A DNA stretch of 64,000 nt from a virus, in IMG/VR virus record IMGVR_UViG_3300042558_001959, positions 1-64,000 of that record. One strand, given 5' to 3'. The notes under the pieces are model-generated. The model had not been told where the DNA came from, did not search any database, and worked only from the letters and a program-made list of their open reading frames with translations. Both the position numbers and the translations under genes were made by a program. Of this stretch, positions 17,688 to 25,665 are shown piece after piece; the first letter of the stretch is position 1, and the number at the start of each line of letters is the position of its first letter.

Positions 17688-19346
17688 ATGGCAGTCTTTG
17701 ACTATTTGCCGTTTAGGCAAGTTGATAAAAATAATAATTTTACAGCCAAAGCACTAGATGGCGAAGAAATCAAATCAGTTAGTAGATCGATGAAAGTCGC
17801 ATCGTTAGCTCTCGGTTTTCAAGGTAATACTTATTTTTATAGCAAAAGATCTACATTCGAACCTTCTCCGTATGATTTCCATAGAATCATGCAGGCAGCT
17901 GACACCGATTCATATGTAAAGCAGGCTTTAAATAAATATAAAGAGTTATTCTGGAAAGAAAATTGGAAAATTGTAGGTGAAAATCCTGAAGCAATTTCCT
18001 ACTTATATCAAAGAATAGATTATATGGAATTGGCAATGAAGCGCCCTTTCTTAGATTTTCTAATAGAAGTCACAGATCATCTCTTTAAATATGGGAACGC
18101 ATTCATTGTTAAGGCACGTGGAGACATATCAGAATACTTTCCAAGTCCTTTAGAGGGAGTCAATGCTAGTCAGCCTGTTGTTGGTTATTACTTAATACCT
18201 ACTGAGCAAGTAAGGATTTTAAGAGATAGACACAATAGACCACAGAAGTATGAACAGAGCACAGATCCGCTGACGTATATGCCATCAGATCGTGACCCTG
18301 TATGGAGCGCAGACAAAGTCATTCATGTCTATATCGACAAGAAAACTGGCAGAGCATTTGGGACGCCATTCATAGAATCGGCCTTGGATGACATTGTCGC
18401 TCTTCGACAAATCGAAGAGGATATTCAAAACCTGGTTCATAGAGAACTATTCCCATTGTACAAGTACACCATAGGAACTGCAGATCAACCAGCAGAACCT
18501 CATGAGATAAGCACCGCTGGCCAAGAATTAGAAAATCTTAGAGCAGAAGGTGGATTGATTTTACCTTTCCGTCACAACATAGAAGTTATCGGGGCTGCCA
18601 ATACCGCACTCGATGCATCTAAGTATCTTGATCATTTTAAGGAAAGAGTATCTGTTGGATTGGGTGTTGCGCCTCATCACCTTGGTATGTCAATGGGCGG
18701 CGGTAACAGATCAATGACAGATAGATTGGATACAGCTCTTTACGACAAGGTCAAGCAATATCAAAAGCTTTTCTCTGAAATGGTAAGAGTACATTTGTTT
18801 AATGAGCTTTTACTTGAAGGTGGATTTGACCCTATGACTAATCCACTTGAAAGTGATGCGTCAGATCGTTGTTACTTTAAGTTCAACGAAATAGATGTTG
18901 ATACTCAAGTTAAAAAAGAAACTCATACTATTCAAAAGTTTACAAGTAATTTAATAGGACTGTCAGAAGCTAGAATGGAATTAGGCATGGACGCCGATCA
19001 CGATCCAAAAGATTTCTATGCAGCTATTCAATCACAAATTCAAATAAATGCGAATAAAAAACAAACAGAACTAAGTGCTTCACTGAAGTCTAAAGACGCC
19101 ACTATGAACGCCGACAAACAAGAGCCAGCACAAAAAGGTCAAACAAATCTTCCTAATAAAAGAAAAGGTGCGGGTAATGTAATTCGCCCGACTAATCAGC
19201 AGGGAAGAAGCAGCTCAGCAAATATTAGAAGATCAGATAACGCTTGGTTGACACTAGTTGAAAATGCGCTTGAATCAGAGTATACTATAGTTTATACAAA
19301 TGATGAAAAGGATGAAATCAATGTCGAACAAAATGATAATAAATAA
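17688..19346 (+). CDS. Portal protein
   Basis: A 552-aa protein of the portal family: the dodecameric ring at one capsid vertex through which DNA enters and leaves and on which the neck and tail assemble. Recognisable regions are L-F-K-Y-G-N-A-F-I-V-K-A near residue 140, the wing/stem region with Y-L-I-P-T-E-Q-V-R-I near 175, the helix-rich stretch around 220-260 with A-L-D-D-I-V-A-L-R-Q-I-E-E, and G-L-G-V-A-P-H-H-L-G-M-S-M-G-G-G around 325-340. The last about 100 residues are polar and disordered. ATG 17688 is preferred to an in-frame TTG at 17676 because GGAG lies just upstream. The end overlaps the next gene by 26 bases. Confidence 0.9.
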   Translation: MAVFDYLPFRQVDKNNNFTAKALDGEEIKSVSRSMKVASLALGFQGNTYFYSKRSTFEPSPYDFHRIMQAADTDSYVKQALNKYKELFWKENWKIVGENPEAISYLYQRIDYMELAMKRPFLDFLIEVTDHLFKYGNAFIVKARGDISEYFPSPLEGVNASQPVVGYYLIPTEQVRILRDRHNRPQKYEQSTDPLTYMPSDRDPVWSADKVIHVYIDKKTGRAFGTPFIESALDDIVALRQIEEDIQNLVHRELFPLYKYTIGTADQPAEPHEISTAGQELENLRAEGGLILPFRHNIEVIGAANTALDASKYLDHFKERVSVGLGVAPHHLGMSMGGGNRSMTDRLDTALYDKVKQYQKLFSEMVRVHLFNELLLEGGFDPMTNPLESDASDRCYFKFNEIDVDTQVKKETHTIQKFTSNLIGLSEARMELGMDADHDPKDFYAAIQSQIQINANKKQTELSASLKSKDATMNADKQEPAQKGQTNLPNKRKGAGNVIRPTNQQGRSSSANIRRSDNAWLTLVENALESEYTIVYTNDEKDEINVEQNDNK

Positions 19347-19620
19347 TGAAAAATTATCCCAATACCTAGGAACAGAAGACGCTGTTAAGGGCCTTCAAAA
19401 GGTCGTAGATAATGGTCAAACTAGATTAGCTCTTGAAGTAATTTTCGATATCATTACCCAGCTAATTGATAGAATCGATACACTTGAAGAGATTGTATCC
19501 ACTAAAGAAGATCTATCTCCTGAGCCCGCGCCTACACCCGCGCCCGCGCCCGCGCAAGAGAAACCAATTACGAAGGCAAAAGAAACTACCACTGAAATAT
19601 CAGAGGAAGAAAAGAAATAA
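19321..19620 (+). CDS. Small head protein with Pro/Ala tail
   Basis: A 99-aa protein whose ATG at 19321 lies inside the end of the portal gene, preceded by AAGGA (19308-19312) at ideal distance. Longer in-frame starts at 19300-19312 are possible but less well placed. Residues about 8-60 look helical; residues about 62-76 are a Pro-Ala repeat (P-A-P-T-P-A-P-A-P-A) encoded by a locally GC-rich CCCGCG repeat, and the end is acidic. The overlap with the portal suggests translational coupling and a stoichiometric link to it. Function unknown; a portal-associated or assembly protein is plausible. Confidence 0.6.
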   Translation: MSNKMIINNEKLSQYLGTEDAVKGLQKVVDNGQTRLALEVIFDIITQLIDRIDTLEEIVSTKEDLSPEPAPTPAPAPAQEKPITKAKETTTEISEEEKK

Positions 19621-19623
19621 TTC

Positions 19624-20403
19624 ATGAAACTCTTAATTGGGACTCCAATGTACAAGAGATCATGGATTCTTCCACATTGGATACGTTGCCTGATAAACCA
19701 ATCAGTTAATTTCAAGGAAATTGGTTTTGTTTTTGAAGTTTCTCCAGATGATAAAGAAACAATAGCTTCATTAGAAGCTTGGAAAAGATTCGATAAAAAT
19801 ATACCTTACTTTGAAATTAAGGTAAGAGAAGATATTCCTCATTTTGAACATTCAAACAATGGAAGACAATGGAATATATCTAAGTATGTAAATATGGTTT
19901 CTTTGAGAAACTCTCTATTGCAAACAGTTAGAGATATCCAACCAGATTATTATTTTAGTTTAGATTCAGATATTCTATTAACAAATCCAAATACAATAGA
20001 ACTATTAATAGCTCATATTAAAGCTGGAGCAGATGCAGTTAATCCACTCATGTTTATGACGCCAATTGGAACACTATATCCGAGCGTCATGGACTGGAGA
20101 CAGGATGATACATCAAAAGCTTATAGAAAAGAAAAATATGAACTTGGAACATATTTTCAATCAGATGTAATAATGGCTGCAAAAATGATGAGTAAAGATG
20201 TATACAACAACATCTCTTACGATGTTCATCAACAGGGTGAAGATGTCGGCTGGTCACTAGCTTGCAAAAAAGAAAATTTTAAGCTATACTGTGCATCGTA
20301 TATTTACGCTCCACATATTATGTCAGAAGTATTTTATCAGTCATTTCTCCAAAACGGAGATAATAGATATGAATCTTTATCAGACAACTATGCTAAAGTC
20401 TGA
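19624..20403 (+). CDS. GT-A fold glycosyltransferase-like protein
   Basis: A 259-aa protein with the layout of a GT-A glycosyltransferase: an N-terminal nucleotide-binding start (L-L-I-G-T-P-M-Y-K-R, residues 3-12), and a D-x-D motif in Y-Y-F-S-L-D-S-D-I-L-L (D114, D116) that would hold the metal and sugar nucleotide. Downstream W-R-Q-D-D and G-E-D-V-G-W resemble acceptor-side and catalytic motifs of these enzymes. The unusual point is its place, directly between portal and prohead protease, suggesting it may modify capsid or tail proteins or the cell surface. There is no signal peptide or membrane segment, so it should act in the cytoplasm. Sugar donor and acceptor cannot be told from sequence. 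Confidence 0.75.
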   Translation: MKLLIGTPMYKRSWILPHWIRCLINQSVNFKEIGFVFEVSPDDKETIASLEAWKRFDKNIPYFEIKVREDIPHFEHSNNGRQWNISKYVNMVSLRNSLLQTVRDIQPDYYFSLDSDILLTNPNTIELLIAHIKAGADAVNPLMFMTPIGTLYPSVMDWRQDDTSKAYRKEKYELGTYFQSDVIMAAKMMSKDVYNNISYDVHQQGEDVGWSLACKKENFKLYCASYIYAPHIMSEVFYQSFLQNGDNRYESLSDNYAKV

Positions 20404-20443
20404 TATATTCATATAAATTTGTTTAATGTTATAAAAATAAACT

Positions 20444-20449
20444 TACTAT
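20444..20449 (+). promoter_or_regulatory. -10-like TACTAT element before protease-scaffold
   Basis: TACTAT followed by ATAAAAA lies in the 80-base gap, 40 bases before the protease ATG. It matches the hexamer found before the portal, before the gene at 24132 and before the sheath. The gap is very AT-rich and has no clear terminator. Confidence 0.4.
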
Positions 20450-20483
20450 ATAAAAAAGAATTATACATCAATAGGTGATTTAC

Positions 20484-22106
20484 ATGTCATTTGACTTTAT
20501 AGAAAATTTTACATTAGAACTTCCTGACTTCTCTAAGTCGGATATCAATTTTTCAGAGTCATTTAATTCAAAGCACGGTTTAATAATAGAAGTCGCTGCA
20601 ATCCATGAGGGTCTCACTTCTAACTACAATAATTATTCCGCACAAGAATTAGAAAAAGCACTCCAATCATGGGTGGATCCATATCCAAAGCCAATCATCC
20701 TTAATCATGATTTAAATACAGAAGCTATTGGCAGGGTTATGGCTGCAAAAATGGACAAAGAAGAAGATGGTTCCTCATTCGTTCGTTTACAAATAGCAAT
20801 TACTGATCCCGTTGCTGCTCAAAAAGTTCTTGATAAGAGATACTTGACTGGCTCCGTTGGCGGAAGGGCTGGTAAAGCAGTCTGTAGCGTCTCAGGAGAA
20901 GATTTAGCAACAGAAGATGCATCAGGCAGGCCGAAGGTTGTAAAATACAAAAGAGGCAAAGTTTATAAAGGTAAACTCGCTTATGTAGATATGCAAGACA
21001 TTAGCTTTAAAGAGTATTCATTCGTCAATCAACCCGCAGATCAAAAGTCTGGCGTTAGATCCCTAAAAGCTGTTGATGGTAAAGCAGAGCTTTTTGATTC
21101 AGAAAATTGGATTGCACGAAGTAACGCATTTGTTTTAAGTATGGATAATGAGGATATCTTCTCAATTCAAGAGAATAGATCAATTCTTTCTGATATGAAG
21201 AAGAAAGAGTCTAAGCCAATTTATCTCCAACTAAAGGGAGCATTTCTAACGGCCCTGTCCATACAGGAGAACGAAAATTACAAATACAATGATAGTTCAT
21301 TACTATCTGATCAGAATAAAAATATCGATAATTGTCAGGAGAATTCCAATATGGATCAAGACACTAACGGCGATGATATCCTCGCTGCAGTCCAAGAATT
21401 AAGTGATGATCTTTCTACAATCTCAGTAGCTAAGGAATCAGAAGAATTAGAAGAGGCGATTGAATCAGAAGAAACGATTGAATCAGAAGTCGTTGTCACC
21501 GAGGCAGATTCCGAGACCACTGTAGAAGAAGTGGCTTCTGAGGAATCTGAGTCGAAAGAAAATGGATCTAAGGCTTTGCCTGAAGAAGCAGAAGAAATAG
21601 GTAATCAAGAAGTTGATTCAGCTAATTCATCTGAGGCCGAAGAAGATCAAGGGAAAGAAACAGCAGGAGCAGACCTCACTGACACAAATGTAGTCTCTGA
21701 GCAGGATGCAATTGCAAAAGCTAGAATTCAATCCCTTGAAGAAGAAAATAAAAAACTCAAGAGTGCATTACATAGAACATTGATTGAAAGAGTTGTTGAT
21801 ACTAGAATCGGACTTGGTTTTGAACTATCAGATGATCGTGAAAAACTAATCGAAGAGTATTCTACAAGAACAGCATCTTCTTTAGCTGATAGCCTGAGAG
21901 ATCTTGCTAAGACACCAAGTAAGTCTGGTAAAAGAATTGGCGAGATGTTGAATATGCCCACAATTGCTTCAGAAGCCGAAGTTTCGGTAAAAGAAGAAAA
22001 TGTGCTTACTATAGACATGGAAGAGGAGCCCATTAAGGCTTCAGATCCCAAAGAGTCTTTCGAACAAATTCTAGTTGATGCCCTTATGGGTAGACGTAAA
22101 CTTTAA
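20484..22106 (+). CDS. Prohead protease fused to scaffold domain
   Basis: A 540-aa protein from ATG 20484 (AGGTG at 20473-20477; an in-frame GTG at 20475 overlaps that site). Residues about 25-195 look like a herpes/HK97-type prohead protease: I-I-L-N-H-D (H75), Y-L-T-G-S-V-G-G (S124) and Y-S-F-V-N-Q-P-A-D (about 178-186), with the usual His-Ser spacing. The protease matures the capsid by cleaving scaffold and other proteins. Residues about 280-400 are extremely acidic, followed by a coiled coil (about 405-430) and a helical C-terminus ending in R-R-K-L, the composition of a capsid scaffold. A second start inside the gene probably produces the scaffold alone. The C-terminal helices probably bind the major capsid protein encoded two genes downstream. 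Confidence 0.85.
   Translation: MSFDFIENFTLELPDFSKSDINFSESFNSKHGLIIEVAAIHEGLTSNYNNYSAQELEKALQSWVDPYPKPIILNHDLNTEAIGRVMAAKMDKEEDGSSFVRLQIAITDPVAAQKVLDKRYLTGSVGGRAGKAVCSVSGEDLATEDASGRPKVVKYKRGKVYKGKLAYVDMQDISFKEYSFVNQPADQKSGVRSLKAVDGKAELFDSENWIARSNAFVLSMDNEDIFSIQENRSILSDMKKKESKPIYLQLKGAFLTALSIQENENYKYNDSSLLSDQNKNIDNCQENSNMDQDTNGDDILAAVQELSDDLSTISVAKESEELEEAIESEETIESEVVVTEADSETTVEEVASEESESKENGSKALPEEAEEIGNQEVDSANSSEAEEDQGKETAGADLTDTNVVSEQDAIAKARIQSLEEENKKLKSALHRTLIERVVDTRIGLGFELSDDREKLIEEYSTRTASSLADSLRDLAKTPSKSGKRIGEMLNMPTIASEAEVSVKEENVLTIDMEEEPIKASDPKESFEQILVDALMGRRKL
21337..21341 (+). promoter_or_regulatory. Internal ribosome-binding site for the scaffold
   Basis: AGGAG lies 9 bases before an in-frame ATG at 21351, inside the protease-scaffold gene and exactly at the border between the protease part and the acidic scaffold part. 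This is the layout of lambda C/Nu3, where a scaffold is translated from within the protease gene. Confidence 0.65.
21351..22106 (+). CDS. Capsid scaffold protein from nested in-frame start
   Basis: A predicted 251-aa product sharing the C-terminal 251 residues of the protease-scaffold protein, starting M-D-Q-D-T-N-G-D-D. It contains the Glu-rich acidic region, the coiled coil around S-L-E-E-E-N-K-K-L-K-S-A-L, and the helical end that probably binds the capsid protein. The strong AGGAG upstream and the exact domain boundary support independent translation, giving excess scaffold over protease as required for prohead assembly. This is inferred by analogy with lambda Nu3 and related phages; an independent product has not been shown here. 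Confidence 0.6.
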   Translation: MDQDTNGDDILAAVQELSDDLSTISVAKESEELEEAIESEETIESEVVVTEADSETTVEEVASEESESKENGSKALPEEAEEIGNQEVDSANSSEAEEDQGKETAGADLTDTNVVSEQDAIAKARIQSLEEENKKLKSALHRTLIERVVDTRIGLGFELSDDREKLIEEYSTRTASSLADSLRDLAKTPSKSGKRIGEMLNMPTIASEAEVSVKEENVLTIDMEEEPIKASDPKESFEQILVDALMGRRKL

Positions 22107-22123
22107 AACTAAGGAGATAAAAA

Positions 22124-22900
22124 ATGAGTTTAGCAAAATTTCGCAAAGTACACAGTAAGACCGGTTCTGGTCGCTTCGTTGTTTCCGAGGGCATAGCCCC
22201 CGCAGCATACCTGTTGCCGCACCCCGGTCTTCCTACTTGGTACTATGACAGTGAAGATGATCGCTTTGAAATCGTTATTCCAAAGGGAACTATTCTTTCA
22301 GTTATAGCCGATGCTAATGGTGACGCTCGCATTGTGCCTGCTAACGGTACAGGCTCAAGTAAGGTCTGGGGCGATGACATGAGCAATACAGCATGGGACC
22401 CCACAGCTGGTGCAACACCCGCTTACTCGTCCGGAGCAACTGACACAGTCACTGTGCCTGCTCGTTCGATTCCTATCGGTTGCGCACAGTATGATCTTTA
22501 CAGACCCTTCGATAAAGGTACCTCGCAAGGTGCTGGATTTATCACTCACGGCTATGTAGAGTATCCAATGGTCAGCGGTATTAACAATGACGTGACAGTT
22601 GGTTCAGTAGTTCGTTCCGACGTAATGGGACGTCCAGTATTGGCTGCAGCTACCGATTTCCTCGATAGCAGCTCCGTATACAGCTACTTGCAAGTAGGTA
22701 AGGTTGTCGAAGTCGAAAAGTTTGCTACAAACTTTGATGACGGCCTCCTCAGCTACATGCAGCTTCCATCAGATCCGGGTGCGTTGAAGACCGTTTATGA
22801 ACTTACCAAGGCTGGTCCTAATAATGGTAAGCTCGGTATTCGTTCGAATCTAGATGTAACTAATGTCATTGGTGCATTCCGCGTCAACCTGACACTCTAA
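22124..22900 (+). CDS. Candidate capsid decoration/stabilisation protein
   Basis: A 258-aa, beta-rich protein encoded between scaffold and major capsid protein, the usual place for a decoration protein that binds the outside of the expanded shell. It has strings such as I-V-I-P-K-G-T-I-L-S-V-I-A-D and I-P-I-G-C-A-Q-Y-D-L-Y, reminiscent of decoration proteins of lambda gpD type, and a C-terminal I-G-A-F-R-V-N-L. A strong AAGGAG precedes the ATG. Codon use is shifted to C/G-ending codons like the capsid, sheath and tube genes, which suggests high expression. A minor capsid or head-fibre base role is the alternative. Confidence 0.6.
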   Translation: MSLAKFRKVHSKTGSGRFVVSEGIAPAAYLLPHPGLPTWYYDSEDDRFEIVIPKGTILSVIADANGDARIVPANGTGSSKVWGDDMSNTAWDPTAGATPAYSSGATDTVTVPARSIPIGCAQYDLYRPFDKGTSQGAGFITHGYVEYPMVSGINNDVTVGSVVRSDVMGRPVLAAATDFLDSSSVYSYLQVGKVVEVEKFATNFDDGLLSYMQLPSDPGALKTVYELTKAGPNNGKLGIRSNLDVTNVIGAFRVNLTL

Positions 22901-22923
22901 TAAAAAAGAAACAATAACACAGG

Positions 22924-22935
22924 AGGAATATTCCT
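22924..22935 (+). promoter_or_regulatory. Perfect palindrome between ribosome-binding site and capsid start
   Basis: AGGAATATTCCT is a perfect 12-base palindrome overlapping the AGGAGG (22921-22926) of the major capsid gene and ending 3 bases before its ATG. In RNA it could only form a small hairpin, but it lies exactly where it could affect ribosome access, or it may be a protein-binding site. Confidence 0.4.
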
Positions 22936-22938
22936 AAG

Positions 22939-23997
22939 ATGACTAAGACAATCCAAGAGCTCCTCTCGGGTCTCCCAGCTTGGGAGACAGCAATGACCGA
23001 GGACGGGTATATCGACGCAGACAATAGAGTAACAATTAAGGAAGCTTTTGCATCGTCAGACGCAGCAGCACTTTTCCCGAAAGTTCTCTCACGTACGCTC
23101 AGAGAAGCAGCAGAGCCACAGCTTTTAGTGACTCCATTGCTTTCCACTGTTCGTCTCGGCAAGGGACGTTCATTGGAATTCCCGGCCGTCAATGCTATTC
23201 AAGCTGCTGAGATCCCAGAAGGACAAGAGTATCCAGAACAAGCACTCGCTTTCGCAAAGCAGGTAGAGGGCAAAGTCTCAAAGAAGGGCGTTAAGCTTTC
23301 TTTTACAGAAGAAGTGATCGCTGATTCACTTTGGGACATTGTTGGTCTACATGTTCGCGCAGCTGGCCGTGCTATGGCTCGCCTTAAGGAGCAAATTGCT
23401 TTGAGCCGATTTAAAGATGCAGCTACAATCGTTTTTGACAACGATAGTGGTTCATACGATGACACAACCGGTCTTGACATTAATGGCGCTGCCAATAAGA
23501 CAGTCAAGTGGGACGATATCATCGACATGGCTGCCGTTCTCATGGCTGAAAACCATATTCCAACAGACTTTATTCTACACCCCCTCATGTGGTCGATCTT
23601 CCTCAAGGATGCCATCTTCCATCAAGGTGGCGCAGCATCAGGCGTTGGAACAAGCTGGGGCTATCGTCCCCAGTCTGCAGATGGCGCTTTGAATCAGACT
23701 GCCCCTATGGGACTGAACGTTATTGTTTCTCCTTTCGTTAGCTTCACAGCTAAGAGTGGTGCAACAGCAGCTAAGTCAGACCTCTTCCTCATCGACCGTA
23801 ATGAAGTCGGAACACTTCTCGTCAAAGACGAGATGAGTACCGATCAGTTCGACGATCCGGGCCGCGATATTCGCCAGCTCAAGATGAAAGAGCGTTACGA
23901 CATCGTGATGCTGGGTGATGGTGAAGGTATCACTGTTGCTAAGAACGTCAGACTCAGCCGTAACTACGAAGTACAGGTTACTAACGACATAGCCTGA
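22939..23997 (+). CDS. Major capsid protein (HK97 fold)
   Basis: A 352-aa protein matching the major capsid protein family in size, position and pattern: N-terminal arm, E-P-Q-L-L-V-T-P-L-L (about residues 58-67), an E-loop-like stretch through E-I-P-E-G-Q-E-Y-P (about 92-100), the long spine helix region around 125-155 and H-P-L-M-W-S-I-F-L in the A/P domain (about 214-222), ending with beta strands. It forms the hexamers and pentamers of the shell. AGGAGG precedes the ATG at a rather long 12-base distance with a palindrome between. Codons are unusually C/G-ending, consistent with very high expression. A strong terminator follows. Confidence 0.9.
   Translation: MTKTIQELLSGLPAWETAMTEDGYIDADNRVTIKEAFASSDAAALFPKVLSRTLREAAEPQLLVTPLLSTVRLGKGRSLEFPAVNAIQAAEIPEGQEYPEQALAFAKQVEGKVSKKGVKLSFTEEVIADSLWDIVGLHVRAAGRAMARLKEQIALSRFKDAATIVFDNDSGSYDDTTGLDINGAANKTVKWDDIIDMAAVLMAENHIPTDFILHPLMWSIFLKDAIFHQGGAASGVGTSWGYRPQSADGALNQTAPMGLNVIVSPFVSFTAKSGATAAKSDLFLIDRNEVGTLLVKDEMSTDQFDDPGRDIRQLKMKERYDIVMLGDGEGITVAKNVRLSRNYEVQVTNDIA
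22970..22988 (+). promoter_or_regulatory. GC-rich hairpin early in the capsid coding sequence
   Basis: GTCTCCCA and TGGGAGAC pair perfectly (8 bp) around a 3-base GCT loop, about 30-50 bases after the capsid start codon. A stable hairpin this close to a start can influence initiation or bind a regulatory protein. It may also be a chance result of the codons used. Confidence 0.4.
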
Positions 23998-24041
23998 TAG
24001 AAACCTTAGGGTCGTTATAGTTACAAATTACCCTGAAGCTT

Positions 24042-24079
24042 GGGGGCGGTAGAGAAATCTACTGCCCCCTCTGCTTTTT
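24042..24079 (+). terminator. Rho-independent terminator after the capsid gene
   Basis: An 11-bp stem (24042-24052 with 24059-24069, one G-U pair) closes a 6-base AGAAAT loop and is followed by TCTG and TTTTT (24075-24079). An upstream smaller hairpin (24005-24012 with 24030-24038, one bulge) precedes it. It ends the head operon and insulates the capsid message from the next unit. Confidence 0.9.
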
Positions 24080-24094
24080 ATTGAATTGATTTAT

Positions 24095-24100
24095 TACTAT
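24095..24100 (+). promoter_or_regulatory. -10-like TACTAT element after the capsid terminator
   Basis: TACTAT lies 37 bases before the GTG start of the next gene and about 16 bases after the terminator T-run, so a new transcription unit probably begins here. No convincing -35 element is seen. Confidence 0.45.
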
Positions 24101-24131
24101 TACAATAGGTTTTGAATTTGGAGTGTGTTGA

Positions 24132-24905
24132 GTGGCCTTATATCTTATTGATAACGCTACAGTAAGCGTTAATACTGTTAATATTAAATTCGGTAGGACT
24201 ATTAAAATAGCATCCTTAGTTGATGCAAATTTTTTAGTATATACTGACGCAGCTACACCTGTTCAGATAAATTCCCCATTTAGGACTATTAACACTATTA
24301 CTGATTATAATCAGATTAGTAGAACTTTAACTTTATATTGGGATGTCATTCTACCCGGTAATATAGACTATGTTGTCCGCGTTCAAAATTTACTAGATTC
24401 CTCGGGTATGACTGTCCCTGAAGAAAGAATCAGTTTCACGAGTCAAACACAGTCAGCAACTCCGTCAATCCTACAGGAAAGTAAAGCTACTGTTTTAAAT
24501 GAAGTTTTAGTAGAAGATAAATCTATTAGAACAGATATTGAAACTGGTTATCAAATATTAGCTAAAAATCCTAATTTCTATATAGAATCTGTCAGTCCAA
24601 ATAATGGAGATTTTTATATAGGAAATGATGAGAATAATGGAAGAACTATTATCTCATTTAGTTCTCGCCCAGCATCAAACTTTTTAACCAGTAAGTATTT
24701 TAAAGCACAACGTAAGAAGATGCAAAAAACGCCAACCAGGTGGGAAACGCTTCCTACCCAAGTGTCCATGCATTCATGGAAACCAGATGTTTATATAGAT
24801 TTTCCATCTACCGACGCAACTCCGGTTTATTACACAGATAGCAAGACTTATTTCGAGACTGGATATAAATATAGAGTTATTGTCTCTTCGGAAGTCGGCA
24901 TATAA
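24132..24905 (+). CDS. Ig-like domain protein of the head/neck module
   Basis: A 257-aa protein with a GTG start at 24132, supported by GGAG at 24120-24123. Residues 1-105 have the alternating strand pattern of an immunoglobulin-like domain of the type used in surface-layer and phage accessory proteins (V-N-T-V-N-I-K-F then T-L-T-L-Y-W-D-V and Y-V-V-R-V). The C-terminal 150 residues are unrecognised. It starts the transcription unit after the capsid terminator and overlaps the next gene by 1 base. A head accessory, decoration or neck role is inferred from position. Confidence 0.55.
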   Translation: MALYLIDNATVSVNTVNIKFGRTIKIASLVDANFLVYTDAATPVQINSPFRTINTITDYNQISRTLTLYWDVILPGNIDYVVRVQNLLDSSGMTVPEERISFTSQTQSATPSILQESKATVLNEVLVEDKSIRTDIETGYQILAKNPNFYIESVSPNNGDFYIGNDENNGRTIISFSSRPASNFLTSKYFKAQRKKMQKTPTRWETLPTQVSMHSWKPDVYIDFPSTDATPVYYTDSKTYFETGYKYRVIVSSEVGI

Positions 24906-25315
24906 TGGCTAATTCATTATATGCAAAAGGCAAAGAAGGCTTATTGGAAGGCCTATTTGACTTGACTGACAATAATATAAAAATTGCGTTAGTAAAAAAT
25001 ACTTATACAGTAAATTTAAGTACACATGAATTCTTGTCAAGCATTAGTGAAGATTCAGTCGCAGCAACTACTAGTTTACTAGCCGGAAAAACAACAGCTT
25101 CTGGTGTCTTTGACGCTGATAATATTACGGTAGAAGATTACGGGACTAGCGGTTTTGCCTATCTGGTTTTATATAAGGATACTGGAGTTAGATCTACATC
25201 AAGGCTTTTGGCCTACATAGATACAGCCACAGGTTTGCCAGTAGCTGCTACTGCTAGTCCTATCTCCATCACAATTAGCTGGAGTAACGATCAATATAAA
25301 ATTTTTTCATTGTAA
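24905..25315 (+). CDS. Conserved phage structural protein (136 aa)
   Basis: A 136-aa protein belonging to a family I recognise from many tailed phages as an uncharacterised virion protein: opening S-L-Y-A-K-G-K-E-G-L-L-E-G, then I-K-I-A-L-V-K-N-T-Y-T-V-N-L, T-H-E-F-L-S, G-V-F-D-A-D-N-I-T-V, and a C-terminal I-T-I-S-W-S-N-D-Q-Y-K-I-F-S-L. It is predicted to be a small beta-rich protein. Its start overlaps the previous stop by 1 base (TAATG junction), so the two are coupled. The exact role in the particle is not established to my knowledge. Confidence 0.65.
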   Translation: MANSLYAKGKEGLLEGLFDLTDNNIKIALVKNTYTVNLSTHEFLSSISEDSVAATTSLLAGKTTASGVFDADNITVEDYGTSGFAYLVLYKDTGVRSTSRLLAYIDTATGLPVAATASPISITISWSNDQYKIFSL

Positions 25316-25324
25316 AGGAAAATA

Positions 25325-25663
25325 ATGAGCACCCAGTATCCCGCAGCGTTGGATATATTGATTAATCCGACATCGTCTGACCCACTCAATTCAGCAACAG
25401 TACCCCACCATCAACAACACGCTAACGCAAATGACGCCATTGAAGCCATACAAACGGTTATTGGATTAAATCCAGCAGGCAGTCATTTAACAGTAAAAGA
25501 TAGAATAATATCTGCAGAAACTGCAATTACTACTCAATCAGTTTTAAATGGATTGACTGACGTTACTATTACCACAGTGAACTCAGGTAATATTTTGCGT
25601 TACAACGGTTCAGCTTGGGTGAACCACCCCGAAGAAAATCTTACCGATGGAGGAAATTTTTAA
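25325..25663 (+). CDS. Small fibre-associated protein (112 aa)
   Basis: A 112-aa protein with H-H-Q-Q-H-A-N-A-N-D-A-I-E-A-I-Q in the middle (about residues 28-43), a short helical motif often seen near the N-terminus of phage fibre proteins where it leads into the trimeric shaft, and a C-terminal stretch L-N-G-L-T-D-V-T-I-T-T-V-N-S-G-N-I-L-R-Y that is also fibre-like. It probably anchors or extends the large fibre encoded next. The start has GGAAAATA upstream. Role is inferred from motifs and neighbour. Confidence 0.6.
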   Translation: MSTQYPAALDILINPTSSDPLNSATVPHHQQHANANDAIEAIQTVIGLNPAGSHLTVKDRIISAETAITTQSVLNGLTDVTITTVNSGNILRYNGSAWVNHPEENLTDGGNF

Positions 25664-25665
25664 TC

